A stretch of DNA of 64,000 bases from Sclerodactyla briareus (GCA_026419785.1 JAODTK010000333.1:558001-622000); one strand, 5' to 3'; counted from the stretch's first letter, positions 11,076-23,318 are shown. The notes: generated from the letters alone by a model not told the origin. Program-made: numbers and translations.

Positions 11076-11980
11076 GGTAATAGAATAATTTTGCTGATGC
11101 TTCCCAACATTATATTAACGGTCATGTGTTTCTCTACAGGGAAAGAATGGGGGGGGGGTTCAATTCCTCACATACTATTTGGTGTTGTTGGTGATACTTG
11201 GCCTACATCAATGACCAATAGTGCACTTTAGTAGGGCTTTCAGGATTCTGTTCTGAGGGGGGGGGGGGGGGGGCAAAATCGCTTGATTCGTCCATTATAT
11301 TGATATTGATCAGAAGGTTTATCATCATTATCAGAGACGGCTGCATATGAGAGTACGAAGCCATCTGCTCAATGGATTTTGAGGGTCGAATATTTTCCAC
11401 CGTATGGTAGAATTGAATTATCATTATGTGATGATCATTTGTCAATTTCATGTACAGTAAATCATATGAAGTAGAGGTCAAAAGTCTTCAGGGATAAGTG
11501 TTACTTTTTTTTTTTCAATCACTGATTTTATCGACTGACATGGACCGTGTTTAGTTGGTAATGAAAGGGAGAATGTTACGCTGATTTGTCGATATTCTAG
11601 GTGCACCTGTGCAAAATGTTGGTAACGATCATGCTTGCATGTAAGATACTCCCAATGTTTTCAGACATATTTGTATATATGGAAATCATGTCGGAGGTGT
11701 ACGTAGTGTGTATATCAGATATATATTAAGTGTAACTACCAATATAGACTATTTTTTGAAATTTTTCTTGCATTTCGATAAATCATGCATTGGTAAAAAT
11801 AGAATCTTGGGACCCTCTAGCAGCAACAAAGCCTTGCAAGTTGTTTTCAATAAACAATTTCAACATCTTCATGCTAATATAAAAATTTGCATAGTAGAAG
11901 TGAATACGAAAATATTATTCCTTATGATATGAGATTCAGCGAGTTCCTGCGTCAATGGAGGAGAGGATTATATAGGTTGA
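11076..11980. other. Unassigned DNA with G-runs
   Basis: Contains two poly-G runs (about 11150-11157 and 11256-11273) and AT-rich sequence. No gene, RNA or transposon end could be supported. Confidence 0.35.
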
Positions 11981-11984
11981 CTAG

Positions 11985-12069
11985 GTATAATATAATATAT
12001 ATCTCTATATATATATCTATATATATATATATATATAGAATATATATTATATAATATATATATAAATAT

Positions 12070-12103
<34 letters not shown>
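11985..12103. repeat. (TA)n microsatellite
   Basis: Long alternating TATATA with short interruptions (TCTATATA, AAATATTATTA). This is simple-sequence DNA likely to form cruciforms. The open frame reading Tyr-Ile repeats on the minus strand is an artefact. Confidence 0.95.
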
Positions 12104-12105
<2 letters not shown>

Positions 12106-13960
12106 CAGTAAGAATAATTTGTGTGTTTGTCCTGCTATGTAACACCTTATTCCACGTAGCATCTCATCTTTTGTACATGAGGGCTATGCGATTATAATCT
12201 CTTCTGAAACAAGACAGGTAATAACATCATGACAAGCAATGCCTACGGGGGATAACTAACCATCTTTCACTTTGCCGACGTCACCATGATTTCGGAATTT
12301 TACAAGGTAAGAAAGTAACTCAGAACTCAAAGCAAGCTATCATTGATTTCAGTGAAATGGGTATTGTGTGTGGAAAGACTCGTAAAAGGTTTTTGTCCTT
12401 GAAAATGCTGGACACCTTTCCAGGAATTGGTGACGAAATTTCACATTGAATGGAATGTGTGTGGCATTATATCCCCATATGTTTGTACAAATTAAACATA
12501 TTCCTATGCAATTATGGTCAATCACTAATGCTTTCAAAACATATTCAAAATAACTGATTCCATATATATTTGTTAACAGTTTTCACTTTCTTTAACGGTT
12601 AGCGATTATACGGCCAGCAAGGGGTGGAGTCCTTGACCCGAGTGTAAGGGATAGCAAGAATTATTGTTACACATTGTAAAAGGCTAGTTAGTAGAATTTA
12701 GAGAAGTGTAGTCTTTGTAAAGTTTATTGCACCAGGATGTAGAACAAATATGATATCAACTCCAGGAATATAAAGGTAAATCTAATAGCTTCAGTGAGTC
12801 TACAGATGCAGATAAGTGAAAACAATGAAACAGTTGCTGATTAAAAGCAAGGTTTCAGAGGTTATGGCAAAAAAACTGGCCTAAGAAGAATGGGAAATAA
12901 ATGTGCAAGTAAACAGATACAGCAAATAAACAGGGATCCAGAGGTAACGATAACTGAAAAATTCAAGGGCTAGAATTGCCTGTCCCCGTTTAAAACCTGG
13001 CCAATGCTTAACACGGCACTGGAATACCACGAAACTCTACCAATGTGATGGTCTGTCTGTTCAATATCAAAAATCTTATGTCGCCTGCTGTGGAATCTAT
13101 CTCTGTCCAATATTCTGAATCAATCTGTTCCTGTTCTGTTACGATTTTACAGCCCTGTATACCCGGCCTACGAGTAAGGCAAGACCAAGCAAGTCTAATG
13201 CATGTCCTTAAAATGAAACCTACTAAAACTAACACAGTGGGACAATGCCAACAGAACGTGAAACCACTAACCTCTATAATCGGGAGGCTCCATGCCACAA
13301 TGGGGGGACTTACAAAATGCTCAGCTAAAGTCAAATAATCCCCTAGACAAAACAACCTGGGGGGGAATGCAAAACCCTTCTTCACACATTTGGTGATGGA
13401 ACTGTTAAAGTGCTACTTCTCATACAGATTAGTCTGGATTACCTCGATGCACGGTCATGTTATCATGGACTAACTAATCATTACGCACTGTGGGGTACTC
13501 AAAATGAAGATAAGAAGCTACTTACGTGATGAAAACTCTGGAAATTAAAAACAATATGTTCCGAAGACAAAGAATTCTCCAATAATAGAATCGCGTCTGG
13601 AGACTGGATTCCCCCATCCCCACCATGGCAGTAGCGGCGCAGAGGTTGATCCAGTTGGTCCGACCCCCCCCCCCCCCTCCGTTGGTGCAGAGCTTTCCAA
13701 ACATAATGCTTTTGAACCAATAATGTGGATTCAAATGGCTTCTGGGGATATAATACGTCGTCTGCTATAGTGTAACATCCGTACGTGGACCTACTACTAG
13801 CTCTTGTTTGACATAGGTGCAGTGGACTTATTAGCCACCAATTCTTGAACGAATTTGGCGGGAGGTGGGATATCAACAACACCGGAAGGAACTAACTGAC
13901 CACGGCAACCAAATCGCAATCATAGGCCATGGAAAAATGCGAAATTATTTCGAAATTAAT
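12104..13960. other. Unassigned DNA
   Basis: Overlapping open frames of about 100-125 codons lie on both strands near 13008-13385, without any recognisable motif. There is a C15 run at 13663-13677. I see no splice-bounded coding pattern, tRNA or transposon end. Confidence 0.35.
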
Positions 13961-15372
13961 GAGGTTGAAAGTGTGTAATATTGCGATGTGCCGAATTGCA
14001 TCTAAAGCCACCTGGAAATGAGATAATAGAACCCCCCACATCCCCTCCATCAATCTCCAACCGCCATCAAATCACCAGGCTCCCACTCCTCCTCCAAAAA
14101 GAAACTCCGTTACACGACGGCCACTGGTTTGGATCCGGGTGCATCAGCCCCGGAGCAGGGCTGTGCATCCTTCGTACCCATTTTTCCCCAATTGGGTATT
14201 GGACCCTTTGCCGATTGGAAAAATTAGATGAGGCCTGAGTGGGTTGAGTCTTTGTGGTGTAGATGGAGCTATTATCCATTGGTGGATGCTTATATACATT
14301 TGAACTTCATATGTTTGCACCTGGTCCGTATGAAGAACTAGGCATGTACAGGCGGCAGTGTCCTCCCCTCAGAACGGGCCTTTTGTAAACTTTTCGCTTT
14401 AAGATAGCACATTCAAATTCTGTCATTTGACCTCTGGTGACTCTGAATTGCCCTACTTTTGTTTTCGACCAACTGGCAGCTGCAGTGTCACTTCTCCAAT
14501 TTTCGTTTCAAATCTGACGAAAGTTGGAAAAAAAACAACTCGCGCTACAAAACACAAATTTGACCTCTAGTTGACCTTGAAATCGTCTGTTTTTCGAGAC
14601 CACTTTGTCCCCACCCACTAAGTTTTCATGTAAATCGGCCAACTCTGTTTTTTCGTTTTAAAGACGGCGGCTACATACAACCCCAAAACCATGATATCCC
14701 CCCCGAACCTTAAAGTGTTGCGGGGATTAATGAGGCTGGATGGACAAATATGAAAAGCAGTGAGACAATCGCGTGCGAGAGCGTAGTTTTTTCGAAGTAT
14801 TAATACTGGATAGTCATATATTCCATCACACATGTCAGTAATCAGTCCCTTGACTCTACGAATGTTCGAAAACAGTAAGCGAAATACCAGCTGGGTCAAA
14901 ATTGGGCGACGAAATGCACTGGCGTCCCTCTCAACCAATTATTGAGGGTGACCCCTCGTGATAGCCGCCCATGCATGTACTCCATCGGGAGGCCTCCCCC
15001 CCCTATCCGATCATAAGCCTGGAGTGTATGCGAAAAATTTACTGCTACGGGTCCATTTATATCCGACTTAACTGTATAGCAACAGTTGCTATACAACAAA
15101 GAAAATAAAGATTTCTGCAGCACTTTGGCACCTTGTTAGGTCTACACAGCAACACAAATTGAGGGGATGGCAAGTTGCTGACAGAGTGGTTGGGTGAGGT
15201 TTCGGAATCTCGCAAACAAAAGTGAAATTAAATGTATAGACGTCTTTGTTGGGGGGGAGGGGGGTAGGGTGGAGATTGTATAGTGAGGTGCAAAAAGTTG
15301 ACTGGCCTGTCATTTTCGCTGGGGCTAAAGTTTGATACCCCCTCCCTTTTTTGAAAATCCTGGATCCGCCCC
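13961..15372. mobile_element. Region ending in a hAT-type terminus (minus orientation)
   Basis: On the minus strand the sequence from 15373 downward begins CAGGGGCGGATCCAGG, followed by a purine-rich GGGAGGGGG stretch. This is the usual look of non-autonomous hAT-like ends in marine invertebrates. The second terminus was not found with confidence, so the left limit is only the edge of the unassigned stretch. Internally there are 'TTTGACCTCTGGTGACTCTG' and 'TTTGACCTCTAGTTGACCTTG' segments similar to 20.43-20.69 kb, which fits a shared element body. Confidence 0.35.
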
Positions 15373-15650
15373 TGCGTTGGCTGAACAACCCCCACCCCCC
15401 CCCTAGGGATGTCGGGGTAGGCGAGTCCAGTGGGAAATGTTCCAGATGCCCCGCGATTCCCCTTATTACATTGCAAGCTGGACCTCGTCCCCAAGGACAT
15501 TCTCACCCGGTGATCTCCCACGCAGATATTCCCCCTAGGAACATCCCTTTCATACCCCCCCCCCCACCCTTTCCTCTTCTGACATTCCCCCATTGTCCCC
15601 CCGGGCAAGCGGCGATCTCCCCAACCGACTTTACGTACTGTTAAAATCCA
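15373..15650. other. C-rich low-complexity stretch
   Basis: Several poly-C runs (15397-15405, 15548-15562, 15594-15601) in an otherwise featureless sequence. Open frames on both strands are compositional. Confidence 0.5.
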
Positions 15651-16074
15651 TGGCTATGGCGATAGAGTGTTAATATTTGGAAATCGTAGGGCCTTCAAAT
15701 GTGCTGGAGCTGGACAATTTTGAAGTATTCTGGAACTCAAAAAAGAAGAATAAAAGTTCTTGATCTACAAGATTGTTGAACATATCTTTCGAGAGAGACT
15801 TTCCACGCCAATAAGACTCTGATGTACCGGTATTCTGAGGCAAACTTCAGTTTGTAGTAAAAAAATCCTGCACCATCCGGCTTTTGAACCATGTAGGAAA
15901 TACACTGGGTGCTTTAATATGTTGAAATGTTTACTTTTCTTCTGGCTGAAACGTATTGAGACTCGAAACTATTGCAAGAAAACGTGTGAAAAGAAACGAT
16001 TCTTCTTGCTGTTGGTCCTGCGAAACAAACTACCACACCGCGCGTGAATTGTTGCCCCAATTGACCTTAATCGC

Positions 16075-16535
16075 TTCCCGATTATACTATAAAACAACAA
16101 CAAGCTGGTGTACACTCTGGGGCTAACACTGCTAACTGACAAGAAACAGATCCTTGAGAGATGTGCTGAATGCAAAAGATGGAAACATGATCCACCTAAG
16201 CTCAGACGTCTGCAAGGCTGGCACTAAAGTAAGGGATACTCCCTCAAACCGTTCTTTTCGCTGAGGATTGTGTCCTTAATGCCATCAATGAGCCAAGAGG
16301 CAGAGCGAAGTTGGACAGTTTCTCCAGAGCCGCACGCGACCACGTCGTCTCACCATAGGCAACCAAGGAAGCGTTTGTTTCAACATCCCAGCCAACCAGT
16401 AACCACTAACCCACACATCTTGGTGAATAAACAGATCCTTCAGACTGTTGGGAAGTTCACCTACCTCTGCAGTACCCCCACCATACCCGACCCCCTCAGT
16501 CGCATGTCAAAGTCGTCACGCTGACTTGCAAAATA
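16075..16535 (+). mobile_element. RTE-like LINE reverse-transcriptase relic
   Basis: Broken pieces of a non-LTR retrotransposon polyprotein lie in order. LTDKKQILERCAE (about 16132-16170) matches the linker before the RT fingers, usually 'LTDKxxILERWAEHF'. DGNMIHL then LRRLQ (about 16178-16215) follows. FAEDCVLNAINE (about 16255-16290) corresponds to the catalytic 'LFADDCAL' block, with E in place of the first D. LTIGNQGSVCFNIPA (about 16348-16393) equals 'LTISxxKTEVxxQPA'. VNKQILQTVGKFTYLCS (about 16422-16472) equals 'VxGxxLxxVxKFTYLGS', and SRMSKSS (about 16497-16517) equals 'xRIxKAS'. A large internal deletion separates the linker from the RT palm, and several frame changes are present. 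It is dead. The clade (RTE or a close relative) is inferred from motif wording. Confidence 0.8.
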
Positions 16536-17849
16536 TTGAATATGTCTATTATCTATCTCGTGGTAACGTCTGTGTTCTTAGGTAGCTTGGTATCTTCTCG
16601 TTCATATATAAAAATAAAAATAAATGAAAACCTTCAACCTGGGCCGATGTTCAGTAGCTATGTTATACTACTATTGTTAATTTCTACTAGGTAGAATTAA
16701 GATAAAATTTTTTTCATGTATTGCAATTGTGTGACATTTATCTCCTAATTCGCCTCGTAGACGAAACATGCGACAAAGTTTTTCACTTTATTAACCGGGC
16801 GATTGCAAGCACCACGTTTTCACACATCACCGATCCTTGGTTTTAAATAGTCGATCAATTGGCTTCCATTGTTTTTGAGAGTTGAAATATATATCTTTCC
16901 CGGCGTTTGCCGAACCTCGTCATCTCGCTGTGCACCTCAGGAACCTTCGGCTAGAAATTGTTGGGGTTAGAGCTGGTTTTTATTGTGTTGCCATGAGTCT
17001 GGAACAAAACATCCTTCGAAGGTTCTAATGCATATACCTTTGTCAGCAGGCTAGTCTAACCACGATCCTAGTGAAACTCATGTGACCTTACTCGTCTAAA
17101 TTTAAGCCACTCCTTTGGAAGGTTCATTCAAAATTGAGTTCTGGTGTTTTGCCTTGGTCGCTTCGTCTTCTGGCTTGAGACATTGTCCTCCCTCAACGCG
17201 ATTTGTCCTACCAAGGTAATATAATAACGATCTCTCCGTTCCCTTCCGTGAACATGTCAGTATGGAATCGCACAGAACCACGAAGTCTAATCTATGAAAT
17301 AGCGCTGAGGAAAAATCGAGTAATTGAGGGCGCGGAAAACAATATTGCAGCGACGTGAAAGAAGACTGGTTCCTACCCGTATCCTGGGAGATCGAGTGCC
17401 TTAAGAATGAATATCACGTCTAGAAGCTGGTTGCCTTTTAATTTTGTGCTTTGCACATCCTTGATGCCATTCGACACTTTCATGAAGCCCAATTCATACA
17501 TTCACAAACCGACCGCCGTACGCGGCCAAGGTCCACTGAAATAGGGCACTCGCTTCTCGCCGGCGGACCCGTTTCCGGTCTGTTTTGTTTTACGCGCGTT
17601 CAAACGTTCCGTTCCGTTTTGAGATGAATCAGTTTTACCTTTTGGACGGCGGTGACTGCGGAACGCATTTCTTGGAAGGCCAAAAATGAATTAAATTAAC
17701 AACAAAACTTACTTTTGGGGCTGGAAAAAACGAGATTGCAAGTAAATGTGTGAGATTTTTGCAAAATAATACAACTCTGTTGAATAGAAATTAAAATTAG
17801 CAGAGCTGTCCATAATGCCTTGCAGGTGTGAAAGGGTACACCCTCCCTT
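16536..17849. other. Unassigned DNA
   Basis: No coding, RNA or repeat signature beyond ordinary composition. A GC-richer patch at about 17500-17660 is the only compositional change. Confidence 0.35.
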
Positions 17850-18560
17850 CATATTCCGATTCCCTACCTCCCAATATTGTGACCTCTCTTATTGGCGACC
17901 TTCCCTAGTTAATTCCGACCTCCTAATGTTCCGACCTCTCTATATTTCGACGACCTCCCTATGTTCCGACCTCCATAATGTTTTAGGTCTGGTATAGTCA
18001 AGTCGAGTTTTTAAAATAATCGAGCATCATAGTGTTTAACTGTAATGAAGTGTAGTCGACTCATATGAGATAATGTCGCTTAATTTCCATTCCCACCCCT
18101 CTTTCACCCTCGGTGTGAGAAGGGGCGTCTCTATGTTCCGTCCAGTCGGAATATAGAGACGATTTTTTTCGTTAAAAAAAATATGCTCCGACAGTTCCGA
18201 CCAGTCGGAACACAGGGAGGTCGGAACACGGAGAATAATAAAACGTCTCTATAATCCGACCAGCCGGAACATGGGTAGGTCGGAACTATGTTCCGACCAG
18301 TCAGAACATCGGAACATAGGGAGGTCGGAACATAGAGAGGTCGGAATATAGAGTGGTCGGAATATAGAGTGGTCGGAATATAGAGACGATTTTTTTTTTT
18401 AATAAAAAAAAAAAGGTTCTATGATCCACCAATTCGAACCTGGGAGTGCGGGAATATAGAGAGGTCGGAATATACAGACGATTTTTTTTCGAATAAGAAA
18501 CGTCTCTATGTTCCGACTCTGTCGGAACATTATGGAATGTCGAACATATAGAGGTCGGAT
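17850..18560. repeat. Palindrome-forming 16-bp repeat array (TTCCGACC / GGTCGGAA)
   Basis: The right half contains perfect 16-bp units GGTCGGAAYATAGAGW in tandem (18323-18386). The left half (about 17855-17985) carries the reverse complement, 'TTCCGACCTCCCTATG'-like units. Between and after them lie short hairpins with 'CGTCTCTATGTTCCG' opposite 'CGGAATATAGAGACG' (about 18126-18164, 18243-18270 and 18502-18535), each next to a T- or A-run. The whole is a foldback structure of about 700 bp. It directly abuts the Harbinger fragment on its right, so it may be the amplified terminal region of that element, although a separate satellite insertion is possible. Confidence 0.75.
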
Positions 18561-18567
18561 GTAACCT

Positions 18568-18945
18568 TTGGAGGAATATATCGTTTACTGTGGATTTCCC
18601 CAAACGGTAAATATCTGCTACACTCTGCTGCGATTTCCACTGGCTAAGATACGCAGTATTTACCAACAGCCTTTCAGCTGGGGATACAGGGGACAGGTGT
18701 GTCCCTTCGTGACTCATCAACGGAGCGATATGCTGTAGTAGGTCCCCTCAAATCTTGCGGGGCTCTTTCTAAAGTAGCGGGAATGAATTTCGTCATCTTG
18801 CACTCTACGCATATCAGTCCATAAGAGTGAAATTTCGTCCACTCATCATTCTTGGGATATTTAAAAGTTTTAAGTACCACCGCCTTTCCCTTTTTCTTGA
18901 TGATTCAGAACGCACGATCAGCGCAATATCGTCAGAATCCATCAT
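18568..18945 (-). mobile_element. PIF/Harbinger transposase, N-terminal fragment
   Basis: Read leftward from a Met at 18945, the fragment gives MMDSDDIALIVRSESS and RKRERRWYLK, then NDEWTKFHS, then DMRRVQDDEIHSRYFRK and SPARFE, then DLLQHIAPLMSHEGTHL, and finally SPAERLLVNTAYLSQWKS, QQSVADIYRLGKSTVNDIF. This is the HARBI1-like order. A basic 'RRWW' start comes first, then a 'YFRMSxxxFDxLL' helix, and then a helix-turn-helix beginning 'SPxERLAVTLRYLATGxSxxSxAxxYRxGxSTV'. At least three frame changes occur. The DDE catalytic domain should follow to the left but is absent, replaced by the 16-bp palindromic array. The gene is therefore truncated and inactive. The family match is strong by motif, and no search was run. 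Confidence 0.85.
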
Positions 18946-19670
18946 TTCGAATGATTCCAGTAGGCTTCTGTGGCTATTCAAATATTTTCTTGCAACGCTA
19001 CGCGAGAACCGATGGAGCGATAGACGCTGGTTATGTCACTGGTTTCATACCCTTATTGAAGCATATATCTTCTATGACCGAGGCCGCCGCGATGGGCCTC
19101 ATTGAATCATCACCAATCTTGTGGTTTTTTAGTGGATTCGATTGGACCCACCCAAGATTATGAGTCCCACGCAGCAGCCCATGATTCGCCAATATAGGCA
19201 CCTGGGCCGTGGGCATGCTGATTGTGACTCTTGGTATGTGGGCAAGTTCCCCATGAAAAGCCATTATTACTATGTTCAACTCAAGTGAAGCTCGGTATGC
19301 AGCTTCGAAAATAGCATAAGTGTATGGAAAACAGTCTGACTGTCCCACGACTCACAAAGACCGACTGGGCGCTAGATAGCCCTACAGCATTCTGTATGCA
19401 CTCCCACAATGACATTATCGCACTATTGTTTTGCCTACTTTGTGTTTACTATTTCCCCAAAAGCTTATTGTTGCTCTCTTCAGTATGGTCAAGAGCCCTC
19501 CAACTACCCCAGTGTTATTTCCCGACGTGTCACCATGAGAGATTCGGTAGGAGGCACACGAGCATGTTGCGTTAGGATTTTTTTGACGACTCCCCTCAAG
19601 CCCGTAGTCAGAGTACCGGGCATGAGGGGGCAAGAACTACACTATCCAAGAAGGCAATTGTAGACGAACT
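18946..19670. other. Flank of the Harbinger fragment, partly shared with 54.8 kb
   Basis: Open frames of about 100 codons exist on both strands (for example minus 19031-19348), without recognisable motifs. The part at about 19465-19590 ('GGTCAAGAGCCCTCC', 'CCCCAGTGTTA', 'CGACGTGT', 'TTAGGATTTTT') resembles 54840-54957 ('GGTCAGAGCCCTCC', 'CCCCAGTTGTTA', 'GGACGTGT', 'GTAGGATTTTT'), so it is a dispersed repeat of unknown type. Confidence 0.4.
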
Positions 19671-19673
19671 GGA

Positions 19674-19678
19674 TAGAT

Positions 19679-19744
<66 letters not shown>

Positions 19745-19823
19745 GATAGATATATAGATAGATAGATAGATAGAGAGATAGAGAGATAGAGAAGGGGGGG
19801 GGGAGATAGATAGAGAGATAGAG

Positions 19824-19861
<38 letters not shown>

Positions 19862-19862
19862 T
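19674..19862. repeat. (GATA)n microsatellite
   Basis: About 190 bp of GATA/GATAGA repeats interrupted by GAGATAGAGA and a G9 run near 19795. It is simple sequence, and long Ser/Leu/Tyr-rich frames through it are artefacts. Confidence 0.97.
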
Positions 19863-21560
19863 TACTACCTATATTAAATGTACAGGCGCGTAGCAAGCTA
19901 GAAAAAAGCCGGGCGACCAAATGTGACAGGATTGCTATCTAAGTGTAGCGCCCCCATCTGCGCGAAGCGGACCAGAAACTTTTTGATTCAGACACCTCTG
20001 AGCTGACTGGAAATGCTCATTGCCAGGCACCGAAGCATGGACCCACCCAAGAGAGGCAATTTGTGTTGGCGATTGGAGGGCATGGACCAGTTGAACACTA
20101 TATAAGCGGATCTCCACCACAGGATGGCGCGTAGTGTACAAACATTTTTCGTTTGACAGATCCCCTAGATTGCAGGAAACTGCACCACCCGTGCCTTATG
20201 GGGTATTAATCACATTCCTCAATTGATAACAAATTTTTATTTTAGGAAAGGTTCTCCAAAAACTTATCGCCTTAGGGTCCAATTTCAAGGTTTTGTTGCA
20301 GGAATGAAGCAAATTATACACACTCACTGAATTGACTTGAATCATGTTAAAATTTTCGGGGACCAAAAGCAGACCATACCCATAAAAATCGAAAAAAATC
20401 GAAACTTGAAATGAAATATGCAAAATCGACACACTGAATGACCTCCAGTTTATGTTAAAAATGTTGGAGAATAAAAGTAAGCATTAGTTTTATGAAAACT
20501 CGGCAAACCTACAATTATACATGAATATTATGAAAATTAGACACGTTGAATGACCTCCAGTGACTCTGAATTCATGAGAAAATAATTCGGAACTGAAGGT
20601 AAACCCTAGCCCATGCAGGTTTCATGAAATCCGACCAACTTTCGCATAAAGTATAATTTTTTATTTATATCTGCGGCCTACCCCTTCCCCCTCCTTCACA
20701 TGAGTTTCACCAATGCAGAGGCGGATCCAGTCGGGGCGCACCCCTCTGATTTTTCCGAAGATAACTCTTCTTCTTCCTCTTTTTCTTCACCGAAAATGAG
20801 CAAGTTGATCGACAATTCTTGGGGGGAGTCGCATGTTATTATTATTATTATTTTGTTAGGAGGACCTCAACACCCTCCGTGGCTGTCCGCCCTCAACGAT
20901 TGATTGTCGACTTTCGCAAGTGTTCTGGGACATTATGTTTTTGGGTGTAGCCCCACCGTCTTCGCCGCCGGAAAATTAGTGTTAGCCAGGGACGTCTATC
21001 GGTTAAAAACAGAGTGCCTTCTCATAGTAGAATTACACTGAAAACAGACATGATTTTTGCACTCTTACTGAAATATATTGAATCTAAATGTGAGGGTTGA
21101 GATTTCCTTCTCCACATAGATATACACACATATATGAACCAACGCCATACGAGTGACAGCATTGATTCCTCTGTATGTCAGCCCATACAGTATATGCCCG
21201 ACATAAAACAAACTCTCATTTATGGACACTTCATGATATGATACAGTGCCGTCTATGGTATTTTTCCTTGTTTGAAAAAAGAACGTGGCCATCGATTCAT
21301 GTTTGACTAACTGATGTGTAAGTGTATTGACATGCATTCTTCTCCTCCATAACGTACACATTCATATCAGGCTTAAATCACTGATGGCAAATTCACTCAC
21401 GGCGTTATCTCTCTTCAGTCGACCTGGAATGAGGCAAACTGCATCGGGCTTCGAGTTGGCGGCTACAGCTGAGCTGGGAACTGGGTTATCAGTGCATGAA
21501 AGGAACACGAACAATCGTCTGGAACAACATGCATGAATTCCAGCCAGGAGCAGTGGCACC
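19863..21560. other. Unassigned DNA with a degenerate 'TGACCTCCAG' repeat
   Basis: Two diverged units around 20430-20490 and 20538-20640 share 'GAATGACCTCCAGT' and 'CTGAATTCATG'-type sequence, and a similar block lies at 14.4-14.6 kb. A TATATAAG box occurs near 20099 with no gene visible downstream. 'GGCGGATCCAG' at 20720 resembles a hAT-like terminus but is unpaired. Confidence 0.4.
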
Positions 21561-22180
21561 TTTCGCAATGACCCCCCCCCCCCCCACCCTCATGCAGTGA
21601 TATATAGGGATTCATACTTGGCAGCTTGCTGTGACGTTCATGGTTCGAGAAAGTTTTGAATACTATGGTTAGCCCATTCTCTCTGACTTTTCTTCCTAAC
21701 AGGTCTGGATGCAAGATCGGGGGCGTTAATCCGTTTCGAAAGTGGGGCCATGTGGACTGCAATTTACTTTATGAGCGGAGCGCCACCATTGGTAGGCGCG
21801 TAGGGCACCTGGAAAATTTTAGCTTTCTATACTCCAAGATCGCCCCGGAGGAGGAAACAGCACTTGCCGGGCCTAATGGCAAAAATCAGGATGTGCAATT
21901 TCAGTAAGAAAAAACAATGTTGAAGAGTTTCCATTATGCAGAATATAGGCAGATAAATATAGCAATACAGATCTAAGGCCTCTCTATATTTTCATGAAAG
22001 GATTACGTCAGCAAGTAATTTCAAACTAAATACCAAGAACCTACTGCACGTTTACACTTACGTTTACTTACGGGTATCGGGAGCTCAAATGCTGGCACGT
22101 ACGAATCGTTGAGAAAGGTTCGAGAGAAATAGGTCACTCATAATGTCAGGAAATAGTACTCTCGGTACTTGACTTCAGTG
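21561..22180. other. Repeat-derived spacer with 'GAGCGGAGCGCCACCATTGG' motif
   Basis: The motif at about 21773-21792 and its context ('AAGTGGGGCC', 'CTGCAATTTAC') recur at 41705-41762 and 44120-44180. It is therefore part of an interspersed family also present inside the 2.43-kb tandem units. Nothing coding is visible. Confidence 0.4.
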
Positions 22181-22984
22181 GCGCAGTTCGGGTTTTTTCT
22201 GTGGGAAGCGCTGGAGGAGGGGAGAGCTAAAGCAGTGGCGTCGTTAGACTTTTCGTCTTGAGGGGGACACAGGGGGCACGAGAAAACTATCTGAGTGGAG
22301 TGCCACTATTGATTGGCGCTGAGCGCTCACAATTTTTTTTGATTGCGCACCCCCATATGGTCTGAAATGGCCTTTCCCGGCGTTTTGAGATAGTTTAGAT
22401 CACAAATTTTGTAATCGGTGGAAAATTCAGACATTTTGTCAGACCTCAGTTCTATTGTTGCCCCGACTTTAGCTTTTCAGCCAGAATGTTCAACAATTAT
22501 ACAATGGCTGCACCATACTACTATCCACCAGTGCGCGTGAAGCGCGCAATTTCTCTCAAGATTCCCAGAGCACATCTGAGAAAAATCAGAATCCCCGCAG
22601 AAATTTAGGTCTCAATCATGATATAAACGCTTATGCCCCATAGAGCAGGGAACTTCCGAGTAGTAGGTCCCCAGAGAAACCACGCGTTGGAAAGCTAAGC
22701 AGTCTGATGGCCAAGGATACTGCAGTTCAAAATTGTACGTGGTTGAGAGAGAAAGAAACGGACAAAGGCTAAGGGTCCGTTTAGTATTCCAAATGAGGTT
22801 GAATAATTATATTGTTAATTCCATGAGAATGTTGTTGTATCTATGTTACGTTTCCCACCATTATGTATAGTCTAGGGCCCCATGAGGCTATAGACTTGGC
22901 AAAGAGATGATTGGGAGACGGGAGAGCAACGGGAGAATTCCACCACAGTCGTATTCCACGCGCGTAGACGAACGTAGTACACTT

Positions 22985-23072
22985 TTTCCGGCCTCGATCC
23001 AATAATTCATCATCCGAGATCCGAGATACCAGAAGCTGATGATGTACCACTAGACCAGCGACGAGGGGGGGG
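22985..23072 (-). repeat. Possible tRNA-derived SINE head
   Basis: On the minus strand, 'TGGTCTAGTGGTACATC' (about 23045-23060) resembles an A box, and 'GGATCGAGGCC' (about 22995) resembles a B box with one mismatch. The spacing, near 50 bp, is longer than in most tRNAs. The body would continue to about 22800. Without a second copy in the window this stays tentative. Confidence 0.3.
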
Positions 23073-23164
23073 GGGGGGGCTAGGTCCCATTGAGGTTCGA
23101 CACAGTTTATTTGCGCATATGACTGACAATAGCCTACGGCACTTTTCAGTTTTTTGTTTTGTTT

Positions 23165-23318
23165 TTATCACCCCTTCCCTTTCTCTTATTCCTCTTCCTC
23201 TTCTCCTCATCTTTCTTCTTCCTCGCTTCTTTCCTCCCCTCTCTCTTTTCTCTCTCCTCTTTTTTTCTTCTCCTCCCCTCCTTCTCCTTTTCCCCTTTTC
23301 CTCCTCCTCTTACCCGGG
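23165..23318. repeat. Polypyrimidine (CT-rich) tract
   Basis: About 150 bp of almost pure C/T on the + strand with mirror-like stretches (TTTCCTCCCCTCTCTCTTTT). It could form a triplex. All open frames across it are compositional. It is subterminal to the hAT-like end at 23361. Confidence 0.9.

Noticed and set aside
13008-13385. Overlapping open frames on both strands (about 100-125 codons)
   Set aside because: Two long opposing frames over the same bases, with no motif and no splice context, are expected by chance.
20090-20160. A promoter with TATA box (TATATAAG)
   Set aside because: No gene or transcript-like sequence follows within reach. An isolated TATA-like word in AT-rich DNA is not evidence.
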